A stretch of DNA of 32,325 nucleotides, taken from contig MNXP01000066.1 of assembly GCA_001872625.1 (NCBI GenBank), positions 1 through 32,325 of the forward strand, written 5' to 3'. Positions 8,720-17,058 of this stretch are shown here, one piece after another. Every line of letters starts with the position of its first letter. The stretch's first letter is position 1. Below the pieces are notes generated by a model that was given only the letters and a program-made list of their open reading frames with translations, made no database searches and was not told where the DNA came from. The position numbers and the translations under genes are program-made. The DNA comes from Bacteroidetes bacterium CG2_30_33_31 (lineage in GTDB: Bacteria; Bacteroidota; Bacteroidia; Bacteroidales; UBA1556).

Positions 8720-9691
8720 TTAATGGCCTAAAGTTAAAACACTACCTATTTTCTTATATCTGGTACCATCAGGTTTATAAAAATAGAAGCCTTCACCACA
8801 TTCGTTGCCTAGCATTCCAGCTCTAACCATTCTTTTAATCAAAGGTGAGGTTTTATATTTAGGATTTCCATATTCTGAATATAAACCTTCCATCCATTTT
8901 ACAAGTTTATCGAGTCCAATTCTATCGGCGAGGCCAAAAGGTCCAATCTGCATACCATAACCACGCATCATAGTTTTATCAATTTCTGGTACTTCTGCTA
9001 CTCCCTCCATCAATAGCTCACAAGCTTCATTTATCATAGCTACAATAAGGCGAGTAGATATATTTCCTGGAGCTCCTGCAACTTCAATAACTTCTTTTTC
9101 AATTGTTGCGGCAAATTTCTTGATGAATTTTATTGTTGCTGGCGAAGTTTGACTACAAATATTCATTTCAATGATATGAGTTTTTAGAGTAGGAGAAATA
9201 AAATGCACTCCAATGGCTCTATCTGGATACTTTAAAGCAACTGAAAGGTCACTAATCACTATAGTGGAAGCGTTTGAAGCTATCACGCAATCGCGGCCTA
9301 CATGTTTTTCAATATTACTAAAAACATCTTTTCTTGTAATCTGTTTTGGAGTCCATTTTTTGGTATTAATGGCTTCTATAACTATGGAGCAATCTTTTAA
9401 ATCTTCATAGCTTAGGCTCCCTTTAATTCTTGAAAGTATTGCTCTTTTGTCGCCAGCAGTCATACCCCATCTATTAATAATGTGGTCAATTGTTTCGCCA
9501 ATATTTTTCAAAGATTCTTTAATTTTTTCTTCTGAAACTTCAATAAAAGTTAGCTCAATGCCTTCTTTAGCAATTAAAACTGCTATTTCTTGGCCAATGC
9601 TTCCACAGCCAACAAGTCCAGCTTTTATTTTTTTTATTTTATGCTTTGAACTATTTTTCAAAGCATAACTACTAAGTTTTTCTTCTAACAT
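8720..9691 (-). CDS. 3-hydroxyacyl-CoA dehydrogenase-like protein
   Basis: A 323-residue relative of 3-hydroxybutyryl-CoA dehydrogenase (Hbd/PaaH), an NAD(P)-dependent enzyme interconverting 3-hydroxyacyl-CoA and acetoacyl-CoA. It has a Rossmann motif GLVGCGSIGQEIA (25-37), the SNAST loop (139-143, SNTSS in Hbd), and the His163-Glu175 pair (HFISP...IIEMN). The C-terminal domain has GPFGLADRIGLD and the closing GNECGEGFYFYKPDG. Compared with Clostridium Hbd (PGFVVNR, catalytic Asn188), the corresponding stretch is PGNISTR: the Asn position is Thr213, and an Asn appears at 210. About 20 extra residues precede the Rossmann fold. It sits between pta and ackA with spacings of 23 and 26 bp, suggesting a role tied to acetyl-CoA, but substrate and activity are uncertain. 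Confidence 0.85.
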   Translation of the reverse strand: MLEEKLSSYALKNSSKHKIKKIKAGLVGCGSIGQEIAVLIAKEGIELTFIEVSEEKIKESLKNIGETIDHIINRWGMTAGDKRAILSRIKGSLSYEDLKDCSIVIEAINTKKWTPKQITRKDVFSNIEKHVGRDCVIASNASTIVISDLSVALKYPDRAIGVHFISPTLKTHIIEMNICSQTSPATIKFIKKFAATIEKEVIEVAGAPGNISTRLIVAMINEACELLMEGVAEVPEIDKTMMRGYGMQIGPFGLADRIGLDKLVKWMEGLYSEYGNPKYKTSPLIKRMVRAGMLGNECGEGFYFYKPDGTRYKKIGSVLTLGH

Positions 9692-9714
9692 AATAATATA
9701 TATTTAATAATAAT

Positions 9715-10710
9715 TTATACTGCTTGGTTAGCTGTAATAGCAACCAAGTTGACAATATCATCCACTGAGCAACCCCTTGACAAATCATTAATTGGGGCAG
9801 CCATTCCTTGCAGCACGGGGCCAATAGCATCAGCACCAGCAAGGCGTTCAACTAATTTATAACCAATATTTCCAGAGTTTAAATCAGGAAATACCAGCAC
9901 ATTTGCATGTCCAGCAATTTTACTTCCTGGAGCTTTCTTTTGTCCGATAGCATTTACAATTGCAGCATCGGCTTGCATTTCGCCATCAATTTGCAAATTT
10001 GGATTCATTAGCTTAGCCAAGGCAGTTGCCTTTTTAACTTTATCTACAGCACTATGTTGTGCGCTTCCTTTAGTGCTAAAACTCAACATTGCCACGCGAG
10101 GTTCTATACCAGCAATTTTACGAGCAGTTTCGGCGGTAGCAACCGCAATTTCAGCAAGTTGTTGCTCATTGGGATCTGGGTTTACAGCGCAATCTGCAAA
10201 AACTAATAATCCATCTTCTGAATAAGTTGTATCTTTCAAAATCATTAGAAAAGCACCACTTACAACAGAAGAATTGGGTGCGGTTTTAACAATTTGAAAT
10301 GCTGGCCTCAGAACATCGCCAGTGGCATGCTCGGCACCTGACACTTCGCCATCAGCCAATCCCATTTTTACTAAAAGTGGCCCTAAATACAAAGGTTGCT
10401 TTGTAAGTTCAAAGGCTTCATCATAAGTCAAACCTTTCTCTTTACGTATTTCCATAAGCAAATCTATCATTTTTTGCCTATACTTATTTGTTGATGGATC
10501 AAGAATTTCTGCTTCAGCAATATGATTCAGCGAAAATTTTTTTGTAGCCATTTTGATGATGTTTTCATCACCTACTAAAATGATTTTAGCTAATTGCTCT
10601 TCGATAATTTTATCTGCTGCTTTCAGCGTTCTTTCAGCTTCTCCTTCTGGTAAAACTATAGTTTTATTTATAAGTTTTGCTTTTGCTTTTATTGAATCTA
10701 TTAAGTTCAT
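9715..10710 (-). CDS. pta: Phosphate acetyltransferase (short form)
   Basis: Converts acetyl-CoA and phosphate to acetyl phosphate and CoA, the substrate of AckA encoded in the same operon. At 331 residues it consists only of the catalytic PTA/PTB domain, without the DRTGG and N-terminal domains of long enterobacterial Pta. Typical segments are TIVLPEGEAERTLKAA at the N-terminus, GLADGEVSGAEHATGDVLRPA, FADCAVNPDPNEQQLAEIA, MLSFSTKGSA, and DLNSGNIGYKLVERLAGADAIGP near the C-terminus. The DGEVSGAxHxTGD segment favours Pta over phosphate butyryltransferase. First gene of its operon, with TACTTTTG promoter boxes upstream. Confidence 0.95.
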   Translation of the reverse strand: MNLIDSIKAKAKLINKTIVLPEGEAERTLKAADKIIEEQLAKIILVGDENIIKMATKKFSLNHIAEAEILDPSTNKYRQKMIDLLMEIRKEKGLTYDEAFELTKQPLYLGPLLVKMGLADGEVSGAEHATGDVLRPAFQIVKTAPNSSVVSGAFLMILKDTTYSEDGLLVFADCAVNPDPNEQQLAEIAVATAETARKIAGIEPRVAMLSFSTKGSAQHSAVDKVKKATALAKLMNPNLQIDGEMQADAAIVNAIGQKKAPGSKIAGHANVLVFPDLNSGNIGYKLVERLAGADAIGPVLQGMAAPINDLSRGCSVDDIVNLVAITANQAV

Positions 10711-10756
10711 AATTTTTAAAGTTTTAAAATGAAATTTGTTAAAATATTTCTAAGGG

Positions 10757-10795
10757 CAAAAGTACATTTTTAATATATGGGTATTCACAAAAGTA
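10757..10795 (-). promoter_or_regulatory. Candidate promoter of the pta operon
   Basis: On the minus strand TACTTTTG occurs at 10757-10764 and again at 10788-10795, both exact matches to the Bacteroidota -7 box TAnnTTTG. The first lies about 47 bp upstream of the pta ATG. The TTTTG of the second could act as a -33 element for the first, but the 23-nt spacing is longer than the 17 nt seen at other promoters here. Confidence 0.45.
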
Positions 10796-10890
10796 ATCTT
10801 TTTTTATAATTTATATCTATTCTAAAGTAAAGAATAATAGGCTATTAAATTTGTGATTTAATTAACAGAGAGATAAGAATATATGAATTT

Positions 10891-11832
10891 TTAGCTCTCA
10901 CGAAATTGATTTTCCCATTGAAGCAAATCTTCATCTTGTAAAATATGAAGGTAACTCTTGTATCTATTTTCGTGAATTTTACCATTTTTTACTGCTGTAA
11001 TCACAGCACAATCCTTTTCGTTTTCGTGAAGGCAATTATTAAATTTACATTTGCCAAGAAGTTCACGCATCTCGGGAAAGAAATGTCCTAATTCGTGCCG
11101 ATGAAAACCTGTCAAACCGAATTCTTTAATCCCAGGAGTGTCGATTATAAAGGCTCCAAAGATTAAAGAATACATGCAAGCATTGGTAGTTGTGTGCTTG
11201 CCTTTGGAATGTGATAATGATATTTCACCAATTTTAATTGTTTTAGTGTGGTCCAAAGCGTTTACCAAGGCTGATTTTCCAACTCCCGAATGTCCAGATA
11301 GTAGAGTCTTCTTATCCTTTAAAATTGCTTTGACATGTTCCAAATTGATATTTGCTTTAGCAGAAATATGAACTACTTGGTACCCTATAGACGTGTAAAT
11401 TTTAGTAATAAAATCGAGCTCTTTCATTAGTTCACTGTCATAAATATCAATTTTATTGAAAGCCAGAATTGTTGTAATTTCATAAGCTTCAGCAGTGATT
11501 AAAAAACGGTCGATAAAACCTATAGTGGTGCGTGGGTTAACCAAACTAACAAGCAGCAAAGCTTGGTCGATATTTGAAGCGATTATATGGGTTTGTTTTG
11601 ACAGATTAGTTGATTTTCTGATGATATAATTTTTTCTGTCTTCAATTTTATTTATTATCCCAATTCCATCAACAATTTGATATCTAATATAATCACCAAC
11701 AGCAATGGGATTTGTAGATTTAATGCCCTTTATTTTAAATTTACCTTTCAATTTGCAGTCAATCATAAGGTCATCATCACTTAAGACAGAATACCAACTA
11801 CCCGTAGATTTTATAACAAGGCCTCTATTCAT
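10891..11832 (-). CDS. rsgA: Ribosome small subunit-dependent GTPase A
   Basis: Circularly permuted GTPase that checks late maturation of the 30S subunit. An N-terminal OB-fold (about 1-75) is followed by the G motifs in permuted order: NKID (126-129, G4), GHSGVGKS (180-187, Walker A/G1) and DTPG (231-234, G3). The C-terminal zinc site is Cys262, Cys267, His269 and Cys275 (CKFNNCLHENEKDC). The 313-residue length is normal. It follows recJ on the same strand with a 29-bp gap and is probably co-transcribed with it. Confidence 0.96.
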   Translation of the reverse strand: MNRGLVIKSTGSWYSVLSDDDLMIDCKLKGKFKIKGIKSTNPIAVGDYIRYQIVDGIGIINKIEDRKNYIIRKSTNLSKQTHIIASNIDQALLLVSLVNPRTTIGFIDRFLITAEAYEITTILAFNKIDIYDSELMKELDFITKIYTSIGYQVVHISAKANINLEHVKAILKDKKTLLSGHSGVGKSALVNALDHTKTIKIGEISLSHSKGKHTTTNACMYSLIFGAFIIDTPGIKEFGLTGFHRHELGHFFPEMRELLGKCKFNNCLHENEKDCAVITAVKNGKIHENRYKSYLHILQDEDLLQWENQFRES

Positions 11833-11861
11833 AAAAGATTTAAAATATTAGAATTATAAAA

Positions 11862-13607
11862 TTAATTCTGCACAATATCTCTGACTTTCAGCTGAATGCT
11901 GGTTTTATTTTGCCAGATATTTTCTTCAATAGCATAACAAATATCGAAGGGCAAATTCTTTTTCACCATATCAAATTTGTCTGATTGTTGAAAGGCAATT
12001 GCATCGAACATATTATCGAAATTTCCATTTTCGACCAATTTCATTTTTAGATGTTTTTGTCCGACAATTCTACTGAAGCCAGAGTCTCTAACATTGGAAG
12101 TCATAAAAACCGGGGCTAAATTTCCAGGGCCAAAAGGAGCAAATTGATTGAGTAAGGCAAGAAATTTATCATTAATGTCCTTTAAACTTAATAAGCCATC
12201 AATTTCAATTTCAGGGACTTCCATTTTTTTCTCAATGTTGTCAGTAACGCTGTTTTCGAATCGACGAATGAACTCTTTAATATTTGATTTTTTTATGGTA
12301 AGACCTGCGGCAAATTTATGACCGCCAAAATTTTCAAACAAATCACTACAAGAATCTATGGCAGCATAAATATCGAAGCCTTTTACCGATCTTGCCGAGC
12401 CAGTGAGCACACCATCTTCGAGAGCCAGCACAATAGTTGGCCTATAATAAGTTTCGGTAAGCCGAGAGGCTACAATCCCAAGCACTCCTTTGTGCCAGCC
12501 TTCTTTATAAACAATGGTAGATTTATGTTCACCAAAATTTTCGATATTTTCAATTATTTCGAGAGCTTCTTTGGTTATTTGAGTATCAAGTTCTCGGCGT
12601 TCAATATTAAAGTTATTAATATTATTTGCAATTTCTCTCGACTTCTCTTTGTCGTTGCACTTCAATAAGTTTACCGAATTGCTTCCGTCGGAAATTCTAC
12701 CAGCAGCATTTATTCTGGGGGCTACAGTAAAAACTAAATCGCTAATTGTTAGCACTTTATTGAACTTATTTTCGTCAGCAGTTTTGCCTTCTACTTTTTT
12801 AATATTGGTAAATTCGAGAATACTTTCAACTCCTGGTCTTGGGTTTTTATTTATCATTTCAAGGCCATAATAAGCAATTATTCTGTTTTCGCCAGTGATG
12901 TCAACAATGTCGGCAGCAATACTTATTGTGGCCAAATCGAGATATTGAAAGGCATCCTCTTTGGGTAGATTATGTTTAATTCCATAGGCTTGTACAAGTT
13001 TGAAACCTACTCCACAGCCTGATAATTCTTTATAAGGATAGAGGCAATGATTTTGTTTAGGGTCTAAAATTGCAAAGGCTGGAGGCAGTTCATCACCAGG
13101 TAAATGATGGTCGCAAATAATGAAATCTACATGTTTTTCATTTGCATATTTAACCTTGTCCACAGCTTTTATTCCACAATCGAGGCTAATTACAAGGGAA
13201 ATATTGTTTTCTTCAGCATAGTCGATGCCGTTGAACGAGATTCCATAACCTTCTTTATACCTATCGGGTATGTAGAAGTCGATGTTTTTATGAATTTTAA
13301 GAAAATACGAATAGACTAAGGCTACGGCCGTTGTACCATCAACATCGTAATCGCCATATATCAAAATTCTTTCGTCTTTAGCTATTGCTTTGCTTATTCT
13401 ATCAATAGCTTTGTCCATATTGAGCATAAGAAAAGGGTCGTATAAATCGTTTAATGTCGGCCGAAAAAATTTTTTTGCTTCATCAAAAGTACTTACTCCT
13501 CTTTGAGTTAACAGATTAGCTAAGGTTTTATTTATATTTAGTTCTTTTGAAAGAATATCTATTGTATTTTGATCACCAGCTTTTTTATTTTTCCACCTTT
13601 TCTCCAT
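11862..13607 (-). CDS. recJ: Single-stranded-DNA-specific exonuclease RecJ
   Basis: 5'-to-3' single-strand exonuclease of recombination and mismatch repair. In the 581-residue form the DHH-phosphoesterase motifs are DYDVDG (86-91), SLDCG (about Asp143) and DHHLPGDELP (166-168); the DHHA1 domain carries GGHKFAAGLTI, followed by the C-terminal OB-like domain. An upstream in-frame ATG at 13661 would add 18 residues, but the start at 13607 gives MEKRW, the usual opening of Bacteroidota RecJ. A TACCTTTG box at 13633-13640 would place transcription start between the two ATGs, which also favours 13607. Divergent from ppk2. Confidence 0.96.
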   Translation of the reverse strand: MEKRWKNKKAGDQNTIDILSKELNINKTLANLLTQRGVSTFDEAKKFFRPTLNDLYDPFLMLNMDKAIDRISKAIAKDERILIYGDYDVDGTTAVALVYSYFLKIHKNIDFYIPDRYKEGYGISFNGIDYAEENNISLVISLDCGIKAVDKVKYANEKHVDFIICDHHLPGDELPPAFAILDPKQNHCLYPYKELSGCGVGFKLVQAYGIKHNLPKEDAFQYLDLATISIAADIVDITGENRIIAYYGLEMINKNPRPGVESILEFTNIKKVEGKTADENKFNKVLTISDLVFTVAPRINAAGRISDGSNSVNLLKCNDKEKSREIANNINNFNIERRELDTQITKEALEIIENIENFGEHKSTIVYKEGWHKGVLGIVASRLTETYYRPTIVLALEDGVLTGSARSVKGFDIYAAIDSCSDLFENFGGHKFAAGLTIKKSNIKEFIRRFENSVTDNIEKKMEVPEIEIDGLLSLKDINDKFLALLNQFAPFGPGNLAPVFMTSNVRDSGFSRIVGQKHLKMKLVENGNFDNMFDAIAFQQSDKFDMVKKNLPFDICYAIEENIWQNKTSIQLKVRDIVQN

Positions 13608-13632
13608 AGAATGCAATTCTAAATTAAGTTCA

Positions 13633-13640
13633 CAAAGGTA
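13633..13640 (-). promoter_or_regulatory. Candidate recJ -7 box
   Basis: TACCTTTG on the minus strand matches TAnnTTTG. Transcription would start near 13626, giving a leader of about 19 nt to the ATG at 13607 and excluding the longer start at 13661. No TTG was found at the expected -33 position. Confidence 0.4.
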
Positions 13641-13729
13641 ATAAAATTGTTCTACTCTCATCTATATTAGTAAAAAATCGATTATGCTTTTTAATATTTA
13701 GCGAAAATTCATTTGATGAAAAAATTTTA

Positions 13730-13757
13730 TTGCAGGTTTAAATTTTGATTAAATTTG
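13730..13757 (+). promoter_or_regulatory. Candidate ppk2 promoter
   Basis: TTG at 13730-13732 is followed after 17 nt by TAAATTTG at 13750-13757, an exact TAnnTTTG. Transcription would start near 13764, a dozen bases before the ATG at 13776. The box overlaps an alternative in-frame TTG codon at 13755, which argues against that codon as the start. Confidence 0.45.
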
Positions 13758-13775
13758 GTAAATAAATTATATACC

Positions 13776-14588
13776 ATGGAACAGGAATCAATTTTCACCG
13801 AAAAGGGCAATTTAAAAGAGTCATTTTACCTTGAAGAGCTCACAAAACTTCAGATAGAAATGGTAAAATTGCAAGAATGGATAAAATACAAAAAACTTAA
13901 AGTAGTAGTAATTTTTGAAGGTAGAGATGCTGCTGGAAAGGGTGGTGTGATAAAAAGTATAACCGAGAAATTAAATCCTCGTGTATGTAGGGTTGTAGCC
14001 TTAGGTACGCCTACAGAAAAGGAAAAAACTCAGTGGTATTTTCAAAGATATGCTGCTCAATTACCTGCTGGTGGCGAAATGGTTCTTTTCGACCGATCGT
14101 GGTACAACCGTGCAGGTGTAGAAAGAGTTATGGGCTTTTGCACTGATGATGAATATCAAGATTTTTTGCGCTCATGCCCTAATTTTGAAAGAATGCTGAT
14201 AAGAGCAAATATAATTTTAATAAAATATTGGTTTTCGGTGAGCGAAGAAGAGCAAGAAAAACGCTTCCAATCGAGAATTGAAGACCCAACGAAACGATGG
14301 AAAATAAGCGAAATGGATTTAAAGTCGAGAGAGTTATGGGTTGAATATTCAAAGGCTAAAGATGATATGTTCAGCTATACCGACACCAAAATTTCGCCAT
14401 GGTATGTGGTAAATGCCGACGATAAGAAAAAAGCCCATCTTAATACCATAAAACATTTGCTCAACCAAATTCCTTATAAAGATCTAACTCCCATTCCTAT
14501 TCAACTTACCGAAAGGTGCCATAATAAAGGATATGTGCGACCACCAATGCAAGAACAGACTTTTGTGAAAGATTATTATTCTAAGTAG
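13776..14588 (+). CDS. ppk2: Polyphosphate kinase 2
   Basis: Transfers phosphate between polyphosphate and nucleoside phosphates; family members differ in preferring NMP or NDP acceptors. The 270-residue single-domain protein has the Walker A-like GRDAAGKGG (49-57), the DRSWYNRAG motif (106-114) and the lid segment RWKISEMDLKSRELW. The end CHNKGYVRPP is also typical of the P. aeruginosa-type PPK2 subfamily. The frame is open from a TTG at 13755, but the ATG at 13776 (MEQESIF) is preferred because the probable -7 box overlaps the TTG. It is transcribed away from recJ and has no obvious operon partner, so nucleotide preference cannot be inferred from context. Confidence 0.93.
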   Translation: MEQESIFTEKGNLKESFYLEELTKLQIEMVKLQEWIKYKKLKVVVIFEGRDAAGKGGVIKSITEKLNPRVCRVVALGTPTEKEKTQWYFQRYAAQLPAGGEMVLFDRSWYNRAGVERVMGFCTDDEYQDFLRSCPNFERMLIRANIILIKYWFSVSEEEQEKRFQSRIEDPTKRWKISEMDLKSRELWVEYSKAKDDMFSYTDTKISPWYVVNADDKKKAHLNTIKHLLNQIPYKDLTPIPIQLTERCHNKGYVRPPMQEQTFVKDYYSK

Positions 14589-14666
14589 TGAAAATTAATT
14601 TTACCTCCAATTATTAGTGGTTTTATGAAAACGAAGTGTTATAATTGGTGACGAGATTGGCGCAAT

Positions 14667-15182
14667 TTAGAAAATATGTTTTTCAATTCCAGAGGCTTTT
14701 TTGTAGATTTTAAAACCCGACTTTTGATAAAAACTTAAAGCTGCTTTTGAATCAAAATTGCAGGTGTGAAGCCATAGTCGTTTTATGTTTTCTTCTGTGC
14801 AAATTCTCTTCACCTTATTCATCATAATTTGCCCAAAACCTCTACCAAAATATTTAGAATCGAGGCCAAAATATACAAGTTCGGATTCATATTCTGAAAT
14901 AAACATTTCAAAAAATCCCGCTATTTTATCTTCATAATTCATTGTATAAATATGATTATGTGGATGTTGTAATATTTTGAGTAAGTTGGAATCACTTAGC
15001 AATAACCTGTCTGTCCAATTCCAAGTGCTTCCTATTTGGTTATAAATCTGAAGATATTTTTCAGTGGTTTTAAAATGATTTCTTTCAAAAGTAATTTTAT
15101 CGTTTGAAGGGAAAATTTCAAATTCATAAGGAGGGAAAATTTCTAAAAAATGTATTACAGATGGTTGCAGGTGCAGTCTCAT
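14667..15182 (-). CDS. GNAT family N-acetyltransferase
   Basis: A 171-residue acetyl-CoA-dependent acyltransferase of the GNAT superfamily. The acetyl-CoA pyrophosphate loop is YFGRGFGQ (111-118, fitting [QR]xxGx[GA]), preceded by the strand ELVYFGLDSK and followed by the helix MMNKVKRI. The C-terminal motif LHTCNFDSKAALSFYQKSGF is typical. The substrate cannot be read from the sequence. The N-terminal 40 residues are aromatic and weakly GNAT-like. It is separated from the upstream MFS gene by a strong terminator and converges with ppk2. Confidence 0.85.
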   Translation of the reverse strand: MRLHLQPSVIHFLEIFPPYEFEIFPSNDKITFERNHFKTTEKYLQIYNQIGSTWNWTDRLLLSDSNLLKILQHPHNHIYTMNYEDKIAGFFEMFISEYESELVYFGLDSKYFGRGFGQIMMNKVKRICTEENIKRLWLHTCNFDSKAALSFYQKSGFKIYKKASGIEKHIF

Positions 15183-15203
15183 AAGGAAATTTTTTATAAA
15201 AAA

Positions 15204-15234
15204 ATAGCTGCTTTCTCTTTTGGAAAGCAGCTAT
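15204..15234 (-). terminator. Terminator downstream of the MFS gene
   Basis: A perfect 12-bp stem (ATAGCTGCTTTC 15204-15215 with GAAAGCAGCTAT 15223-15234) with a 7-nt loop. On the minus strand it is followed directly by a T-run, then ATAAAAAA. It lies 18 bp past the MFS stop codon and about 20 bp upstream of the GNAT start, so the acetyltransferase needs its own promoter or read-through. Confidence 0.88.
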
Positions 15235-15251
15235 AGATATTTATCAAAAAA

Positions 15252-16928
15252 TTATTTTTCAATATTAGGTAATTCCAAGCCATAGCCTTTTTTCCTATCT
15301 TCAATTTTTAAAAGGAATGCAAACAAAAGAGAGACAATTCCCAGAGCAGTAAAAAGAACCAAATCCCAGAAATAATTGTATCTGATATTAAGTTTGCTGT
15401 CTTCGATAATTGGATATACAGCTTTTAAAGTTGCTTGATGAATAGCGCGGTCAAACTCTTTTTTGTTGGTTGATGCTACAATATCACTTAAAGAAACAGC
15501 GGTGGCATCGCTTATCTTAGCTTTTAGAGCTTCTTGATCCATATCAGCGTTTGGCACAGCTACATATTGGGTAGATTGAACAATAGAATCAATTGTCAAA
15601 CTGCTTGCTTCTTCAGCGAGGCTGGTAATTTCTTTTGGGCTAAGTTTATATGTTGCATCCGAGAGAGCAGCTGTATAAGATTTTGCTACAGCCTCCTTTA
15701 TAAGAAGCTTATTTGGTGAAACTTCAGGATTGGTATTATCTAAAATTACTCCTAACAAAAGAGGAATAACCCAAAGGCCAATATTTTGAATCCAGAAAAT
15801 AACAGCATAAGCACTTCCCAATTGTTTTTCGGGGATAATTTTTGGAACAGAAGGCCACATTGCAGCAGGCACAAGGGAAAATCCTATACCAAGAATTATT
15901 ACCATTACTGTTGCTATCCACCAAGTTTCTAAGAATGGTATTGCAAGTATTCCATGTACTAAAATTAAGATTGCTGAACCAATTATCATGATGGTTGCTC
16001 CTTTGCCTTTTCTGTCGTAAATAGTGCCAAAAAGTGGGGTAAGGAAGATTGTTCCAAAAGGTAATAACGCAGGAATTGCACCAGCAAGATTAGGGTTTAC
16101 ATGATATTTATTTATCATTAAATCAGTAGCATAAAAAAGAAAAGGAAAAACTGCTGAATAGAATAATACGCATAAAATAGCGATATACCAAAATCCTTTA
16201 TTTTTGATAATATACAAAAGGTCTTTAATTTCAAATTGATCTTCACCTGCATTTCCATTTGAATTTTCAGCGAGAGAAGCATCGAGTTTTTTATCCATAA
16301 AAGTATAGATAATAAATGCAATAACGCCTATAAGCATAAAAGCAAAAGATATCAAAACTGGAGAAGAATAAGAATAAGATTTTGCCATTGGAAGGGCAAT
16401 ACCAAGTGCCAGAGCAGTGCCTAAACGAGCGATAGACATTTGCATACCCATGGCCAATGCCATTTCTTTTCCTTTGAACCATTTAACAACAGCCTTTGAT
16501 ACGGTAATTCCAGCAGCTTCTGTTCCTACTCCAAAAATTCCAAAGCCAATGGCAGAAAATACCACTTGCGTTTTTATGCCAATAATCATTGCGCCTTCTG
16601 GAAAAACGTGTATTAATGCCCAATAATTAAGTCCCGTTCCTATAGCCATCATCGATGTGGCGGCCAGTCCTGTAAACCTAACACCCATTTTGTCGAGGAT
16701 TATTCCACTGAAAATGAGCATAAATAGAAATACGTTGAACCAGGTATATGAGGAAGTGTAAATTCCAAAGTCGGAACTATTCCATCCTAAAATACTTTCA
16801 AGCATTGGCTTCACTGGCGAAAGCGCATAATTGAAAAAATAAGCTCCAAACATCGACAGTGATACAACTATCAAAGCTGCCCATCTTGCCTTTTTGGAAT
16901 CCCTCAAGGTCTGTTGAATTTTGTTCAT
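15252..16928 (-). CDS. MFS transporter with large TM11-TM12 loop
   Basis: A 558-residue secondary carrier of the major facilitator superfamily, most like the oxalate/formate antiporter (OFA) group by overall feel; the substrate is unknown. About twelve hydrophobic helices can be followed. The loop after TM2 has GIILDKMGVRFTG, the MFS signature GxxxDKxGxR, with a second version (GTIYDRKGKG, about 301-310) in the C-terminal half. The central cytoplasmic loop is at about 212-242. Between TM11 (about 375-396) and TM12 (about 519-541) lies a polar insertion of about 120 residues rich in Ala, Ser and Asp and apparently helical; with the usual topology it would face the periplasm. It follows the M1 peptidase gene with a 130-bp gap and ends at its own terminator. 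Confidence 0.85.
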   Translation of the reverse strand: MNKIQQTLRDSKKARWAALIVVSLSMFGAYFFNYALSPVKPMLESILGWNSSDFGIYTSSYTWFNVFLFMLIFSGIILDKMGVRFTGLAATSMMAIGTGLNYWALIHVFPEGAMIIGIKTQVVFSAIGFGIFGVGTEAAGITVSKAVVKWFKGKEMALAMGMQMSIARLGTALALGIALPMAKSYSYSSPVLISFAFMLIGVIAFIIYTFMDKKLDASLAENSNGNAGEDQFEIKDLLYIIKNKGFWYIAILCVLFYSAVFPFLFYATDLMINKYHVNPNLAGAIPALLPFGTIFLTPLFGTIYDRKGKGATIMIIGSAILILVHGILAIPFLETWWIATVMVIILGIGFSLVPAAMWPSVPKIIPEKQLGSAYAVIFWIQNIGLWVIPLLLGVILDNTNPEVSPNKLLIKEAVAKSYTAALSDATYKLSPKEITSLAEEASSLTIDSIVQSTQYVAVPNADMDQEALKAKISDATAVSLSDIVASTNKKEFDRAIHQATLKAVYPIIEDSKLNIRYNYFWDLVLFTALGIVSLLFAFLLKIEDRKKGYGLELPNIEK

Positions 16929-17058
16929 AAAATTTAAAATTTAAGTTTGTTGTTGTCTCGGTTAATTGTGCGAATTACGTCAAATTTTTTGAATACTAAA
17001 TAAATTTTTTTTTGATATTTATTTAATTCTATTTCAAAGCGCTTAATAACCAATAAAT

